DNA of 64,000 nucleotides from Fictibacillus nanhaiensis (lineage in GTDB: Bacteria > Bacillota > Bacilli > Bacillales > Fictibacillaceae): positions 434,001 through 498,000 of the forward strand of contig NZ_JAHVJO010000003.1 of NCBI RefSeq assembly GCF_019801215.1. Reading direction: 5' to 3'. Positions 17,645 to 25,643 of the stretch are shown here, in pieces (position 1 is the stretch's first letter; every line of letters starts with the position of its first letter). A model generated the notes under the pieces. The model had not been told where the DNA came from. It saw only the letters and a program-made list of their open reading frames with translations, and searched no databases. Position numbers and translations under genes: made by a program.

Positions 17645-17674
17645 AGCTAGCCAATTAAACTTGGCTAGCTTTTT
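17645..17674 (+). terminator. Terminator of the 49-residue gene
   Basis: AGCTAGCCAA (17645-17654) pairs with TTGGCTAGCT (17661-17670), followed by TTTT. It also lies 3' of the convergent anti-sigma gene. Confidence 0.9.
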
Positions 17675-17676
17675 AT

Positions 17677-18816
17677 TTATTGGATTGGCATAAACGCCAC
17701 ATTCCAGATTCCGTCCTCATCCTTTACCATTTTAAATCCAGATTTCGCGTCAGCATCAGGGCTAACTAGAAATTCTATATATCCCTCATTATTATTGGTT
17801 TGTATGAATTTTCCGTTCTCGAGGTTATTGAATTGTTTAATGATTTGTTCAGTGGATCCTCTATCAGAGTCCGGGATATTTTCGTCTTCATCCTTTGTCC
17901 AACGAATAAGGTCTTTTTGGTCTGTATATAGAGCATATACAACATCATTTCTTCGTTGTAAATTAGCTTCGACATATATCTTAGCAATGCTTATGGGACT
18001 TAAATTTCTTAAATGATTTTCGTTTAAATCCTCTTTCAGTTTTTCTAATATCGCTTTCTCTTCGGTTGTTAAAGTTGGAGGAAACGCCGCATAAGGGTTA
18101 CGCTCTTCCTTAATTTTTTCCGTGCTATTGGTTTCAGGATTATACTTTTCGGTAGTTTTACCACTGCTGTTCAGAGATGTTGTATAAATGTCTTTCCCTT
18201 GCGGATAGTTTATATTTGCCCAAATCATTTTACCTTCATTTGTAAATCCTATAAAGAACTGAATGCTTATGTCTCTTCTAAGCAGGCTTTCAAAGTCAAC
18301 AGAATCTGAAAACTTATAAGTAAATGATGAATCATGAACGAGCATGTTGTAACCGATTATTTTTGAAGCACCACTCTCACTGTCTGAACTGTCTAGTTCC
18401 TTATAATCTGTACCAAATAGATCAATCACTTCTTTTTCGACCATCCCAATTGCGATATGGCTTTGAAGGAAAATTGCTTTATCAAGTATTTCCTTATCAC
18501 TATACTTCGGGAGGGTTTTCACTGGCTCTTTTTTTACGGGATCCTGTTTAACAACCGTTTTTTCTTTATGTAGATTCGCAGGCTGACTTTTCTCGCCTGC
18601 ATCTGTAAAGTTCAAAACTAGAAAAACAATTAATGCACATAACGAAACAAGTGTGAAAGAGCTGATTATTTTTGGAACGTACATTTTTTTACTGTCATTA
18701 TCATTTTGATGTCTAACGTGATTAAGTATTCTTCTCTTTTCTTGTTCAGAAAAAACACGATTGGGATTTAAATAATTCTCAAAGTCATCCTTCATTTCCT
18801 TTAAAACTTTATCCAT
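17677..18816 (-). CDS. Putative anti-sigma factor with large extracytoplasmic domain
   Basis: A 379-residue single-span protein: cytosolic N-terminus of about 47 residues, one membrane helix (about 48-70, IISSFTLVSLCALIVFLVLNF), a Lys-rich linker and about 300 residues outside the membrane. It starts one base after the stop of an ECF sigma gene, the usual place of the cognate anti-sigma factor. No HxxxCxxC zinc motif of ZAS anti-sigmas is visible, so the assignment rests on position and topology. The outer part (for example IVEANLQRRNDVVYALYTDQKDLI) may be a sensor of unknown ligand. AAAGGAGGGG precedes ATG 18816. Confidence 0.7.
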   Translation of the reverse strand: MDKVLKEMKDDFENYLNPNRVFSEQEKRRILNHVRHQNDNDSKKMYVPKIISSFTLVSLCALIVFLVLNFTDAGEKSQPANLHKEKTVVKQDPVKKEPVKTLPKYSDKEILDKAIFLQSHIAIGMVEKEVIDLFGTDYKELDSSDSESGASKIIGYNMLVHDSSFTYKFSDSVDFESLLRRDISIQFFIGFTNEGKMIWANINYPQGKDIYTTSLNSSGKTTEKYNPETNSTEKIKEERNPYAAFPPTLTTEEKAILEKLKEDLNENHLRNLSPISIAKIYVEANLQRRNDVVYALYTDQKDLIRWTKDEDENIPDSDRGSTEQIIKQFNNLENGKFIQTNNNEGYIEFLVSPDADAKSGFKMVKDEDGIWNVAFMPIQ

Positions 18817-18817
18817 G

Positions 18818-19360
18818 TTAAACCCCTCCTTTCCTATCCATTTTTGTTTCCATATTTTTTTTCGCCCTTCTAAGACGTGATTTTACAGTGTTAAGGTTTA
18901 TTTCTAATGTTGCAGAGATTTCTTCTAATGAAAACTCTTTAAAATAATATAGGATAATGACCTCTCTGAACTTGATCGGCAGCTGCAGAATGAGCTGGCT
19001 AATTTGTTCTTTTTGTTCGTTTTGCAGATACTCTTCTTCCGGAGACAAATCATCTGATTTTTGATAAAACGTGTTTGTTAATAGAGTACTCGTATAATGC
19101 CAGCTGCGCACATAATCTTTGCATTTATTTATCGCGATTCGATAAATCCACGTTTTAATGGTTGATTGTTCTCGAAAGTCATTCAAATTATTATAGACAC
19201 TTATGAAAATCTCTTGAGTGATATCTTCAGCTTGCTGCCAGTTCTTTGTGTACGTGAACGCTAATCTTTTGATTTCTTCACCATATTCGTCCATAAGGTC
19301 AGATAATTGATCCATCTCACTCTTCGGATACTGCATTACGGCCGTATTGCTCTTTACCAC
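18818..19360 (-). CDS. ECF-type RNA polymerase sigma factor
   Basis: A 180-residue sigma-70 group IV protein. Region 2 spans about 20-90 (AEDITQEIFISVYNNLNDFREQSTIKTWIYRIAINKCKDYVRSW), and region 4 spans about 120-175 with the HTH FSLEEISATLEINLNTVKSRLRRAKKNME. It directs RNA polymerase to a stress or envelope regulon. The start is GTG 19360 after TAGGAGGGCG; an ATG overlapping it is out of frame. A typical ECF promoter lies upstream (19395-19421), suggesting autoregulation. The next gene, its likely anti-sigma factor, follows without a gap. Confidence 0.93.
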   Translation of the reverse strand: MVKSNTAVMQYPKSEMDQLSDLMDEYGEEIKRLAFTYTKNWQQAEDITQEIFISVYNNLNDFREQSTIKTWIYRIAINKCKDYVRSWHYTSTLLTNTFYQKSDDLSPEEEYLQNEQKEQISQLILQLPIKFREVIILYYFKEFSLEEISATLEINLNTVKSRLRRAKKNMETKMDRKGGV

Positions 19361-19394
19361 ATATGTCGCCCTCCTAAGTATTAATCGTTTGTTA

Positions 19395-19421
19395 GACGGT
19401 GACCCCTTATAAAAAGTTGCA
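19395..19421 (-). promoter_or_regulatory. ECF-type autoregulatory promoter
   Basis: On the minus strand TGCAAC (19416-19421), 17 bp and CGTC (19395-19398) match the AAC...CGTC form of ECF promoters in bacilli. The position is 35 bp upstream of the sigma gene start. Confidence 0.65.
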
Positions 19422-19503
19422 TTAGTTATGAATTAATTTCCATTTTTATATTTTAACGTAATTTCGTTAAGTTAAGACAGTCACTTAATGGAGTAGCTTT
19501 ACA

Positions 19504-19597
19504 ATCACATAAATAAAGAGTGTCATCACATAAAAAACACACTTCATCACATAAAAAATACAGCCGATCACATAAATATAATTGACCACCACATAAT
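19504..19597. repeat. Spaced phrase array 3: ATCACATAAA, five copies at 21 bp period
   Basis: ATCACATAAA starts at 19504, 19525, 19546 and 19567, and a degenerate copy (ACCACATAAT) at 19588, exactly every 21 bp. It lies between the end of the GH18 gene and the ECF sigma gene leader. A lone related phrase (CCACATAAAG) occurs near 946. Confidence 0.9.
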
Positions 19598-19623
19598 TAA
19601 CCAATTATTTACAAACGAATTCA

Positions 19624-19674
19624 TAAAAAAGAGCTGACTATTTCAGGTCAACCATCTAACCCATAATGTCAGCT
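19624..19674 (-). terminator. Terminator after LysM-GH18 gene
   Basis: AGCTGAC (19632-19638) pairs with GTCAGCT (19668-19674). The minus-strand transcript continues with CTCTTTTTT. Confidence 0.75.
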
Positions 19675-19690
19675 TCTCTTAATCTTTTCT

Positions 19691-21190
19691 CTATTTTAAT
19701 ATGTTCCAGATATCTTCGGAAGCACCGCCTACATACCAGGCGGCTGTTCCCCTCAAGTTATATTTTTTTACAAGGTCATAGCGGAGTTTCATGGATTCCT
19801 TGTCCTCCACCCAGATCTGGTGTTTTTCGCCGTTTTCAATAAATTCTACATAGTTTTGGGAGGTCTTCTCGTCCCACTTTTTTGTAAGCTTTTTCTCCAT
19901 AATCAGCTTTTCTGTTTCAAGCATCGTTCTATCAATGCTGCTTACTTCGCCGTTAGCGTTTGTAATCCATTCACGTGTGTAAAACGGCACTCCCAAAATA
20001 ATTTTATGAGCTGGAACTTCCTTCGTTAAAAGCTCAATTCCTTCCCGCGTCCAAGGAATGGATGCTACGGACCCAGCCTTCGGACTGCTTCCCCAATGTT
20101 CATCGTAACCCATCATAATGATATAATCCGCGGCGTTTCCAAGACCTGCCCGGTCCAGGCTGCCAGACCAGAAAGGATCTGCATTTTCCCGGCTAACATC
20201 TACTGATACCACGATATGATATGGTTCTAGAGCGGATTTAAGCTCTTGAATAAACATGACATAGTGCTGCTTGTTCTTCGGATCTATATTTTCGAAATCT
20301 ACATTGATTCCTTTACTTTTTGTATGGACTAACGATTGCGTTAATGTTTTAATCACTTTTTTCCGATTTTCCTTATGTGACAAAATAAGATTCGTGAGTT
20401 CAGGGTCAAACTTGTTTCCAAAAAGTGGCCAGACTTCTTTTCCAGACTGAGCTGCAGCTTCCGCATATCGGTGGTCAACTTCTACATTTATTCGTGCATC
20501 TGAGTCGCTTAACGTATACCATCTTGGTGAGACAACATCCAGACCTGGAATTTGAAGCTGTTTCAAGTACGTTTCGCTCGTACCATTATATTTCCAGCCT
20601 AAATTAAATTTGGACAATCTGTTTAAAGTAATCTCCGAATTTTTTATCCAGCCTTTTTTTCCTCCTAATAACTGCATTTCATAATAACTCTCTGGAATCA
20701 TCATCTCTTTTCCAGCCTCTAAAACAACAGCTTCTATTGAATTAATCTCTATAAGCTTCTCCATTGAAACGTTATATTGACGTGCTATTTCCCACAATGC
20801 ATCATTCTGTTTAATAGGATGGATAACCATCTCTTGTGGGATTTCCAGACTTTGTCCTATAAACAAACGCGTTCCAAGGATCTTGTTTTCTCTCTGAAGT
20901 TCACTAACCGGAACATTATACTGATTAGCGATAAGAAATAGCGTATCTCCCTCTGATACAGTATGAATTTGTGTAGGATCAGCTTCATTTGAACGATTAA
21001 GAATAGGAAATTCCTCTCCTTTAAGCAAGGATGTTATTTTCTTAGACGTCGTTTTTGGAGCTGTATAGATAGCCGCATGATCGGCAGAAACAGTACCTAC
21101 TTGTAAAGAGTCTTGCGCAAGTACTGGATTAGTTAGAAATAAAAATAAAGGAACACTTAAAAGTAAGCTTGTTAAAAATGACTGTTTCAC
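19691..21190 (-). CDS. Secreted SH3-LysM-LysM-GH18 glycoside hydrolase (spore cortex type)
   Basis: A 499-residue exported protein: signal peptide (1-25), an SH3-like segment (about 30-70, ending at KGEEFPIL), two LysM modules (about 75-118 and 120-166, each with a DTLF/DALW...IANQYNV/IARQYNV core), then a GH18 barrel (about 190-499). The catalytic strand reads GINVDFENID, keeping the essential Glu of DxxDxE, and YIIMMGYDEHWG and GVPFYTREW are typical of YaaH/YdhD-like enzymes that cleave N-acetylglucosaminyl bonds in spore cortex. Cortex lysis or cell-wall turnover is inferred from the family. Confidence 0.9.
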   Translation of the reverse strand: MKQSFLTSLLLSVPLFLFLTNPVLAQDSLQVGTVSADHAAIYTAPKTTSKKITSLLKGEEFPILNRSNEADPTQIHTVSEGDTLFLIANQYNVPVSELQRENKILGTRLFIGQSLEIPQEMVIHPIKQNDALWEIARQYNVSMEKLIEINSIEAVVLEAGKEMMIPESYYEMQLLGGKKGWIKNSEITLNRLSKFNLGWKYNGTSETYLKQLQIPGLDVVSPRWYTLSDSDARINVEVDHRYAEAAAQSGKEVWPLFGNKFDPELTNLILSHKENRKKVIKTLTQSLVHTKSKGINVDFENIDPKNKQHYVMFIQELKSALEPYHIVVSVDVSRENADPFWSGSLDRAGLGNAADYIIMMGYDEHWGSSPKAGSVASIPWTREGIELLTKEVPAHKIILGVPFYTREWITNANGEVSSIDRTMLETEKLIMEKKLTKKWDEKTSQNYVEFIENGEKHQIWVEDKESMKLRYDLVKKYNLRGTAAWYVGGASEDIWNILK

Positions 21191-21393
21191 TATTCCCTCC
21201 AGATATAATCTATTATTCTACTTATTTAGATTACATTCTGTTAGGCCTCATCTAAACTGGTACATAGTGGAAATTCCAGCGCAAAAGAAAGCCTTCTTAT
21301 AGGATAAGTAGTAGGGTTGTGGAGTAGAAAAACTACATTCACAAGGTTACTATCAAGGTAAATCGAATATTTTCAGACAACGAAATCACACAG

Positions 21394-21429
21394 AAAAACG
21401 CAGAGGTTTTTGCATCCTCTGCGTTTTTT
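21394..21429. terminator. Terminator after nucleosidase gene
   Basis: ACGCAGAGG (21398-21406) pairs with CCTCTGCGT (21416-21424), with T/A tracts on both sides. Confidence 0.85.
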
Positions 21430-21478
21430 ATAATCTACTGACCTGTTCTTCAACTAAAGTCCCTAACTTTAAATTTAT

Positions 21479-22150
21479 TTATATAAATCTTTTTAAGTAT
21501 TCGCTATATATTTTGTTCATAACTTTTGGTGTGTTTTCTAAATAAACATTAATTTGTTCCATGTTTGATTCGAATTTATCAGAGTTTCTTTCATCTGTTG
21601 GAAAATCAGATATTCCTTTAATAATAATACATTCAACATCATTCTTCTTACAGATATAAGCAATTGCACCCGCTTCTGTATCGGCAATTGTTATTTCGTT
21701 TTCTTTAAGTTCTAAATAGTCCTTCCACATAACTACTGCTTTATCAGCGGTGGCAATAGTTCCAGTATAAAAATCATTTCCATATTCTGATAAATCAATA
21801 TTGACTATGAAGGATTGTTTAATAAGAGGCTCAATTTCTTTTACTGTACAATCATATTGAACGGCTTCATCGGGCACGAAAACATCCAAATTACTGAACT
21901 TATCATCTATTCCTGCACATGTTCCAGCAACGATTACTTTCGTTAAATTAAATTTAGAAATCATATACTGATTACCACCAACACCATTTACTTTTCTTAC
22001 ACCTGTACTATAAAAAACAAGTTTGGAATCATTAATTGTTTTTATGAAATACTCGCCATAAGGATAACCGAAACGTTCATTATCTTTTATCCCGAAATAT
22101 TCCAATGTCGCTTCAAATTCCCACTTCGTTGCTATACTTATTCCTATCAT
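21479..22150 (-). CDS. Nucleoside phosphorylase / MTA-SAH nucleosidase family protein
   Basis: A 223-residue PNP/UDP superfamily member. The N-terminus MIGISIATKWEFEATLEYFG, the central VIVAGTCAGIDDKFSNLDVFVPDEAVQYD and the C-terminal ADTEAGAIAYICKKNDVECIIIKGISDFP (with the TEAGAIA and KGISD elements of MtnN-like enzymes) identify the fold. The reaction may be 5'-methylthioadenosine/S-adenosylhomocysteine cleavage or another nucleoside hydrolysis. It differs from a housekeeping MtnN in lacking the usual MExAA glutamate context. AGAAGGTGA precedes ATG 22150. It lies 32 bp after the lipoprotein gene and may be cotranscribed with it. Confidence 0.8.
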   Translation of the reverse strand: MIGISIATKWEFEATLEYFGIKDNERFGYPYGEYFIKTINDSKLVFYSTGVRKVNGVGGNQYMISKFNLTKVIVAGTCAGIDDKFSNLDVFVPDEAVQYDCTVKEIEPLIKQSFIVNIDLSEYGNDFYTGTIATADKAVVMWKDYLELKENEITIADTEAGAIAYICKKNDVECIIIKGISDFPTDERNSDKFESNMEQINVYLENTPKVMNKIYSEYLKRFI

Positions 22151-22182
22151 CGATTTATCACCTTCTGAACCGAACTACCTTT

Positions 22183-23025
22183 TTACTTTACTTCAACCAC
22201 ATATGGGACTATAAACACCTTATTATTCTGCTTAAACTGACCCCATATTTTATAGGTGCCAGCTCGAGGAAACGTGGTCTCAAACTCTGCGTCAGGTCCT
22301 GTTGCCTTTTCATCAAGTGGATGGACATGAAGATATTCCTCTGTATCTTCGCTTATGATAACGACATGGCCAGAGGCTCCAAGATAAGGCTGCAAATCAG
22401 TAACAGGCTCTCCTTTTTCATTTTGAATTGAAAAAGTCAGTTTTATTTTTGTATCAGGTTTGGGGTACTCTTCATCAAAAGAGAGCGAAACCGTCTTCCC
22501 CTTTGATTTCTTGGTCAGACTCCTGTCAGGTTCAATCGTTTTATGAGATTCCTTTTTACCCTCTACCTGTACCCATTCCATTTCTGTAACTTCGTTGCCG
22601 CCTGATGGAATAAAGTCCGTAATTATTTTATAATCCCCTCCTGAAGGGAACCGGTTCTTTACCGAAAACATTCCATCTCCAAGAAATTTGGGATGTATAT
22701 GATTAAAATACGAAAGGTCCTTACTTACAACAATAACGTGCATTTTCTTTTCATGGTTAATCTCGTACGTATTGATCGCTTTTCCATCAGGATCACTAAT
22801 TTTTACACGTAACTCTTCTTCCACGTTCGCTTGAATGGGCTGCTCTGATACATCCCAATCCACATTCGTCTTCATATGTTTATTACCGTCTTTATGTTGG
22901 TCATGGTTATCGGCCTTGTTGGAATGCTTACCATGCTCTTCATGTCCTTCATCGCTGTTCGTTGAACAAGATGTGACAACAAAGGTCATAATCATGATAA
23001 GAATAAAGCAAACGATTTTTTTCAT
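22183..23025 (-). CDS. His-rich lipoprotein with YtkA-like domains
   Basis: A 280-residue lipoprotein (lipobox VTSC, Cys20). Residues 26-52 are rich in His, Asp, Glu and Lys (EGHEEHGKHSNKADNHDQHKDGNKH), a likely metal-binding tether. Two YtkA-like beta domains follow, one around HVIVVSKDLSYFNHIHPKFLGDGMF and one around GHVVIISEDTEEYLHVHPLDEKATG, each with an HIHP/HVHP motif. It is probably a surface copper- or other metal-binding protein; the metal is not determined. AAGGAG precedes ATG 23025. Confidence 0.85.
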   Translation of the reverse strand: MKKIVCFILIMIMTFVVTSCSTNSDEGHEEHGKHSNKADNHDQHKDGNKHMKTNVDWDVSEQPIQANVEEELRVKISDPDGKAINTYEINHEKKMHVIVVSKDLSYFNHIHPKFLGDGMFSVKNRFPSGGDYKIITDFIPSGGNEVTEMEWVQVEGKKESHKTIEPDRSLTKKSKGKTVSLSFDEEYPKPDTKIKLTFSIQNEKGEPVTDLQPYLGASGHVVIISEDTEEYLHVHPLDEKATGPDAEFETTFPRAGTYKIWGQFKQNNKVFIVPYVVEVK

Positions 23026-23091
23026 AGCACCATACTCCTTGCTGTGTAAGAATTAATAAATGTTAGTATGCATACTATCATTCATTTTACA

Positions 23092-23445
23092 CTAATTCTT
23101 CTCCCAAAGTTCAATCCATCTTCCCTCGGGATCAGCAATCCAGTTAAATGTTCCATACTCACTTTTTTCAGTCTCCCTTAACAGAGGAATGTCTAATTTT
23201 TTTAAGTGTTCTACACAATCATCCATGTTCTCAACTTGAAAATTCAGCATTACAGCCTGTTCTTTCGGAAAATAATCATTTTCATCTGTAAAAAACGAAA
23301 AAATTGTCTCGTTGCCTTTTTGAGGAGTGATAACCGTTCCAAACCAATCCTCCATTTCAATTTGTAAAACTTCTCTATACCATTCTTTCAAAACCTCTCT
23401 GTTACCAGTTCTCCAAAAAACACCGCCGAAACCTTTTATTTTCAT
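23092..23445 (-). CDS. VOC-family protein
   Basis: A 117-residue single VOC domain. GVFWRTGNREVLKEWYREVLQIEMEDWFGTVI forms the first module and AVMLNFQVENMDDCVEHLKKL...FNWIADPEGRWIELWE the second; the terminal WIELWE supplies the metal-ligand Glu. It is close to YuaE/glyoxalase-like proteins with unknown substrates. AAGGAGAGG precedes ATG 23445. It is transcribed alone. Confidence 0.85.
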   Translation of the reverse strand: MKIKGFGGVFWRTGNREVLKEWYREVLQIEMEDWFGTVITPQKGNETIFSFFTDENDYFPKEQAVMLNFQVENMDDCVEHLKKLDIPLLRETEKSEYGTFNWIADPEGRWIELWEKN

Positions 23446-23794
23446 AGTTAACCTCTCCTTATCTAAAAACTCTATTTAACCGCGTGATATGTATTCGCTC
23501 AAAAAGGAACAATACCTCTTCGCTCTATGATTATTTGTTAATAGCCAGTCACCCTCCGCACAATTCGAATGAAACAAAGTAACGAATTTAGCTAACCATT
23601 AATACAGTCCTTTTTTTTGAGTCCTCATATAATAAAGGACAATAAGCACGGATGGCCAGAAAGTGGGTATTCAATGCTTTTTTTTCCAATAAGAGCAAAT
23701 CACTACTTTCATTTGTTTCATCTGGTATAAAATAAACGTATATAAAAAATAAATGATAGATAATTACGAATGATTTATAAAGGGGAACAACAAA
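23446..23794. other. Intergenic region without a supported gene
   Basis: This 349-bp divergent gap carries the promoters of the flanking VOC and ribA-like genes. I looked for an FMN riboswitch (the AGGGGCGGGGTGAAATTCCC-type core) and found none. A 76-codon minus-strand frame (23588-23818) has no ribosome binding site and overlaps the start of the next gene, so I do not call it. Confidence 0.6.
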
Positions 23795-24541
23795 ATGATT
23801 CAAAACATCGATAAACAAAAAATCCTTTCGCTATTAGAAGATAAAATACAATTGATAAAAAAAGATGAAGGAGCCATCTATTTAGTTGGTCCCATTCGTC
23901 TCCCGGTAAATCTATATGGAGAAACGGTTGTATTTCAGTGGTACTGTTGGTTAGAAGGTTGTAAACAAACAGATAACTTTGAAGAAGTGATCGAAAAATT
24001 ATCTTCAGCCAATTTAGCTGAATATCAGCAATCGAGCGTTCTTGTTTATGGGGATTTTGAATATGACGACGATGCCTTGATCCGCATGCATTCGATTTGT
24101 CACACTGGTGATATTTTTGGAAGCAAACGCTGTGATTGCGGATATCAGCTTAAACAATCCATGAAAATGATTGTTGAACACGGAACTGGAGCTCTCTTTT
24201 ATTTAGCTAACCACGAAGGCCGAGGAATTGGGTTATTCAGCAAAGCGATGGCATATGTTCTTCAGGAAAATGGACAAGATACGGTTGAAGCAAACGAAAG
24301 CCTGGGCTTTGTTGATGATTCTCGAAACTATGACGATGCCATTGAAGTATTAAAAGTGTTACGTACTAAACCTGTCACACTCATTACAAACAATCCAAAA
24401 AAACTTGAAGCACTCACTAACTCTGGTTTATCTGTTTCAGGCAGAACCCCAATATGGGGCGATATCTCTGAATTTAATGAAAAATATTTGAAAACAAAAA
24501 TCCACAGATCCGGTCATTTAGAAAATGAAGGGACATTCTAA
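23795..24541 (+). CDS. ribA: GTP cyclohydrolase II paralogue
   Basis: A 248-residue stand-alone GCHII-like protein, the second in the window besides ribBA. Zinc ligands Cys102, Cys113 and Cys115 lie in CHTGDIFGSKRCDCG; catalytic Tyr154 (AMAYVLQ) and Arg177 (DDSRNYDD) are kept. The GTP-binding motif, usually RQEGRGIGL, reads NHEGRGIGL (139-147), and the N-terminal 80 residues differ from standard RibA. It should open GTP to the diaminopyrimidine, but altered substrate handling is possible. It is translationally close to ribD and an HAD phosphatase gene, with no riboswitch in front. AAGGGG precedes ATG 23795. Confidence 0.85.
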   Translation: MIQNIDKQKILSLLEDKIQLIKKDEGAIYLVGPIRLPVNLYGETVVFQWYCWLEGCKQTDNFEEVIEKLSSANLAEYQQSSVLVYGDFEYDDDALIRMHSICHTGDIFGSKRCDCGYQLKQSMKMIVEHGTGALFYLANHEGRGIGLFSKAMAYVLQENGQDTVEANESLGFVDDSRNYDDAIEVLKVLRTKPVTLITNNPKKLEALTNSGLSVSGRTPIWGDISEFNEKYLKTKIHRSGHLENEGTF

Positions 24542-24542
24542 A

Positions 24543-25631
24543 ATGAGCAGCCATGAATTCTATATGCAGCTTGCCTTAGATAATGCAATGGCAATGAAAG
24601 GCCAGACAGATCCAAACCCTTTAGTAGGCTCTGTCATTGTTAACAACAATCGAATCGTTGGAATAGGTACACACCTTAAAGCTGGTGAACCACACGCTGA
24701 GATTCACGCTATTCGTATGGCTGGAGAAAATGCAAGAGGCGGTACGATCTATGTTACACTTGAACCTTGCTCACACCATGGAAGAACGGGACCATGTGCA
24801 ATCGCAATCGTAGAAGCTGGCATTAAGAAGGTTGTCATTTCAACACTTGATCCAAACCCACTCGTATCAGGAAATGGCGTAAAGATTCTAGAGGATGCTG
24901 GCATTGAAGTTGAAGTCAATATACTTCAAGAAAAATCACGTAAAATGAATGAAGTATTCAACAAATTCATTGTGGAAAAGATTCCTTTTGTTACGTTGAA
25001 GTCAGGGATTACTCTTGATGGAAAAATTGCAAGTCACTCAAATAACAGCAAATGGATCACATCACCTGAGTCCAGATTGGATGTTCATCAACTCCGAAAT
25101 GAAAATCAAGCTATTCTTGTTGGTGTAAATACTGTTATTCATGACGATCCTGAACTCACGACAAGAATTCCTAATGGCCGTAATCCTATCCGCGTAATCC
25201 TGGATTCAACATTAAAGATTCCTGTCGACTCGAAAGTTATGACCGATAACCTGGCGGAAACTTGGGTTTTCACAAGTGAGAGACATGATAATGACAAGAA
25301 AGTTCAATTAGAAGAGCTTGGCATACGAGTATTTGTAGCAGGAACCTACCAAGTGAATCCACATCAGGTCCTTAAAGTCTTAGGAGAAAATTTGATCTCT
25401 TCCCTACTCATTGAAGGTGGAGGAACGATTAACGCCGTGTTTCTAGAAAACAAGCTGGTCGATAAAGCTATTTTTTATATCGCTCCCAAGTTAATCGGAG
25501 GCAAAGATTCACCCTCCTTTTTTGGAGGAGCTGGTATAGAAAAAATGGCTGATGCTATTGAACTTGATGATCTTACAGTCACTCAAGTAGGTCCTGATTA
25601 TAAATTTACAAGCTATCCAAAATACAAATAA
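24543..25631 (+). CDS. ribD: Riboflavin-specific deaminase/reductase
   Basis: A 362-residue bifunctional RibD. The N-terminal zinc deaminase holds His51-Ala-Glu53 and Cys76/Cys85 (PCSHHGRTGPC); the C-terminal reductase (about 145-360) holds FVTLKSGITLDGKIAS, WITSPESRLDVHQLR and LLIEGGGTINAVFLE. It deaminates the GCHII product and reduces the ribosyl chain. ATG 24543, starting two bases after the upstream stop, fits the normal N-terminus better than the in-frame ATG at 24525. This is the only ribD in the window; it is missing from the riboswitch operon at 1-3.3 kb. Confidence 0.96.
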   Translation: MSSHEFYMQLALDNAMAMKGQTDPNPLVGSVIVNNNRIVGIGTHLKAGEPHAEIHAIRMAGENARGGTIYVTLEPCSHHGRTGPCAIAIVEAGIKKVVISTLDPNPLVSGNGVKILEDAGIEVEVNILQEKSRKMNEVFNKFIVEKIPFVTLKSGITLDGKIASHSNNSKWITSPESRLDVHQLRNENQAILVGVNTVIHDDPELTTRIPNGRNPIRVILDSTLKIPVDSKVMTDNLAETWVFTSERHDNDKKVQLEELGIRVFVAGTYQVNPHQVLKVLGENLISSLLIEGGGTINAVFLENKLVDKAIFYIAPKLIGGKDSPSFFGGAGIEKMADAIELDDLTVTQVGPDYKFTSYPKYK

Positions 25632-25643
25632 GAGGTTTTGCAT

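Noticed and set aside
19504-19597. Tandem coding repeat (21 bp = 7 codons)
   Set aside because: No start codon, ribosome binding site or conserved peptide; the sister arrays have a 20-bp step that would break the frame.
23446-23794. FMN riboswitch upstream of ribA-ribD
   Set aside because: No RFN consensus on the plus strand; the canonical element is only at 3525-3660.
23588-23818. A 76-codon minus-strand frame
   Set aside because: It overlaps the start of the ribA-like gene and carries no ribosome binding site.
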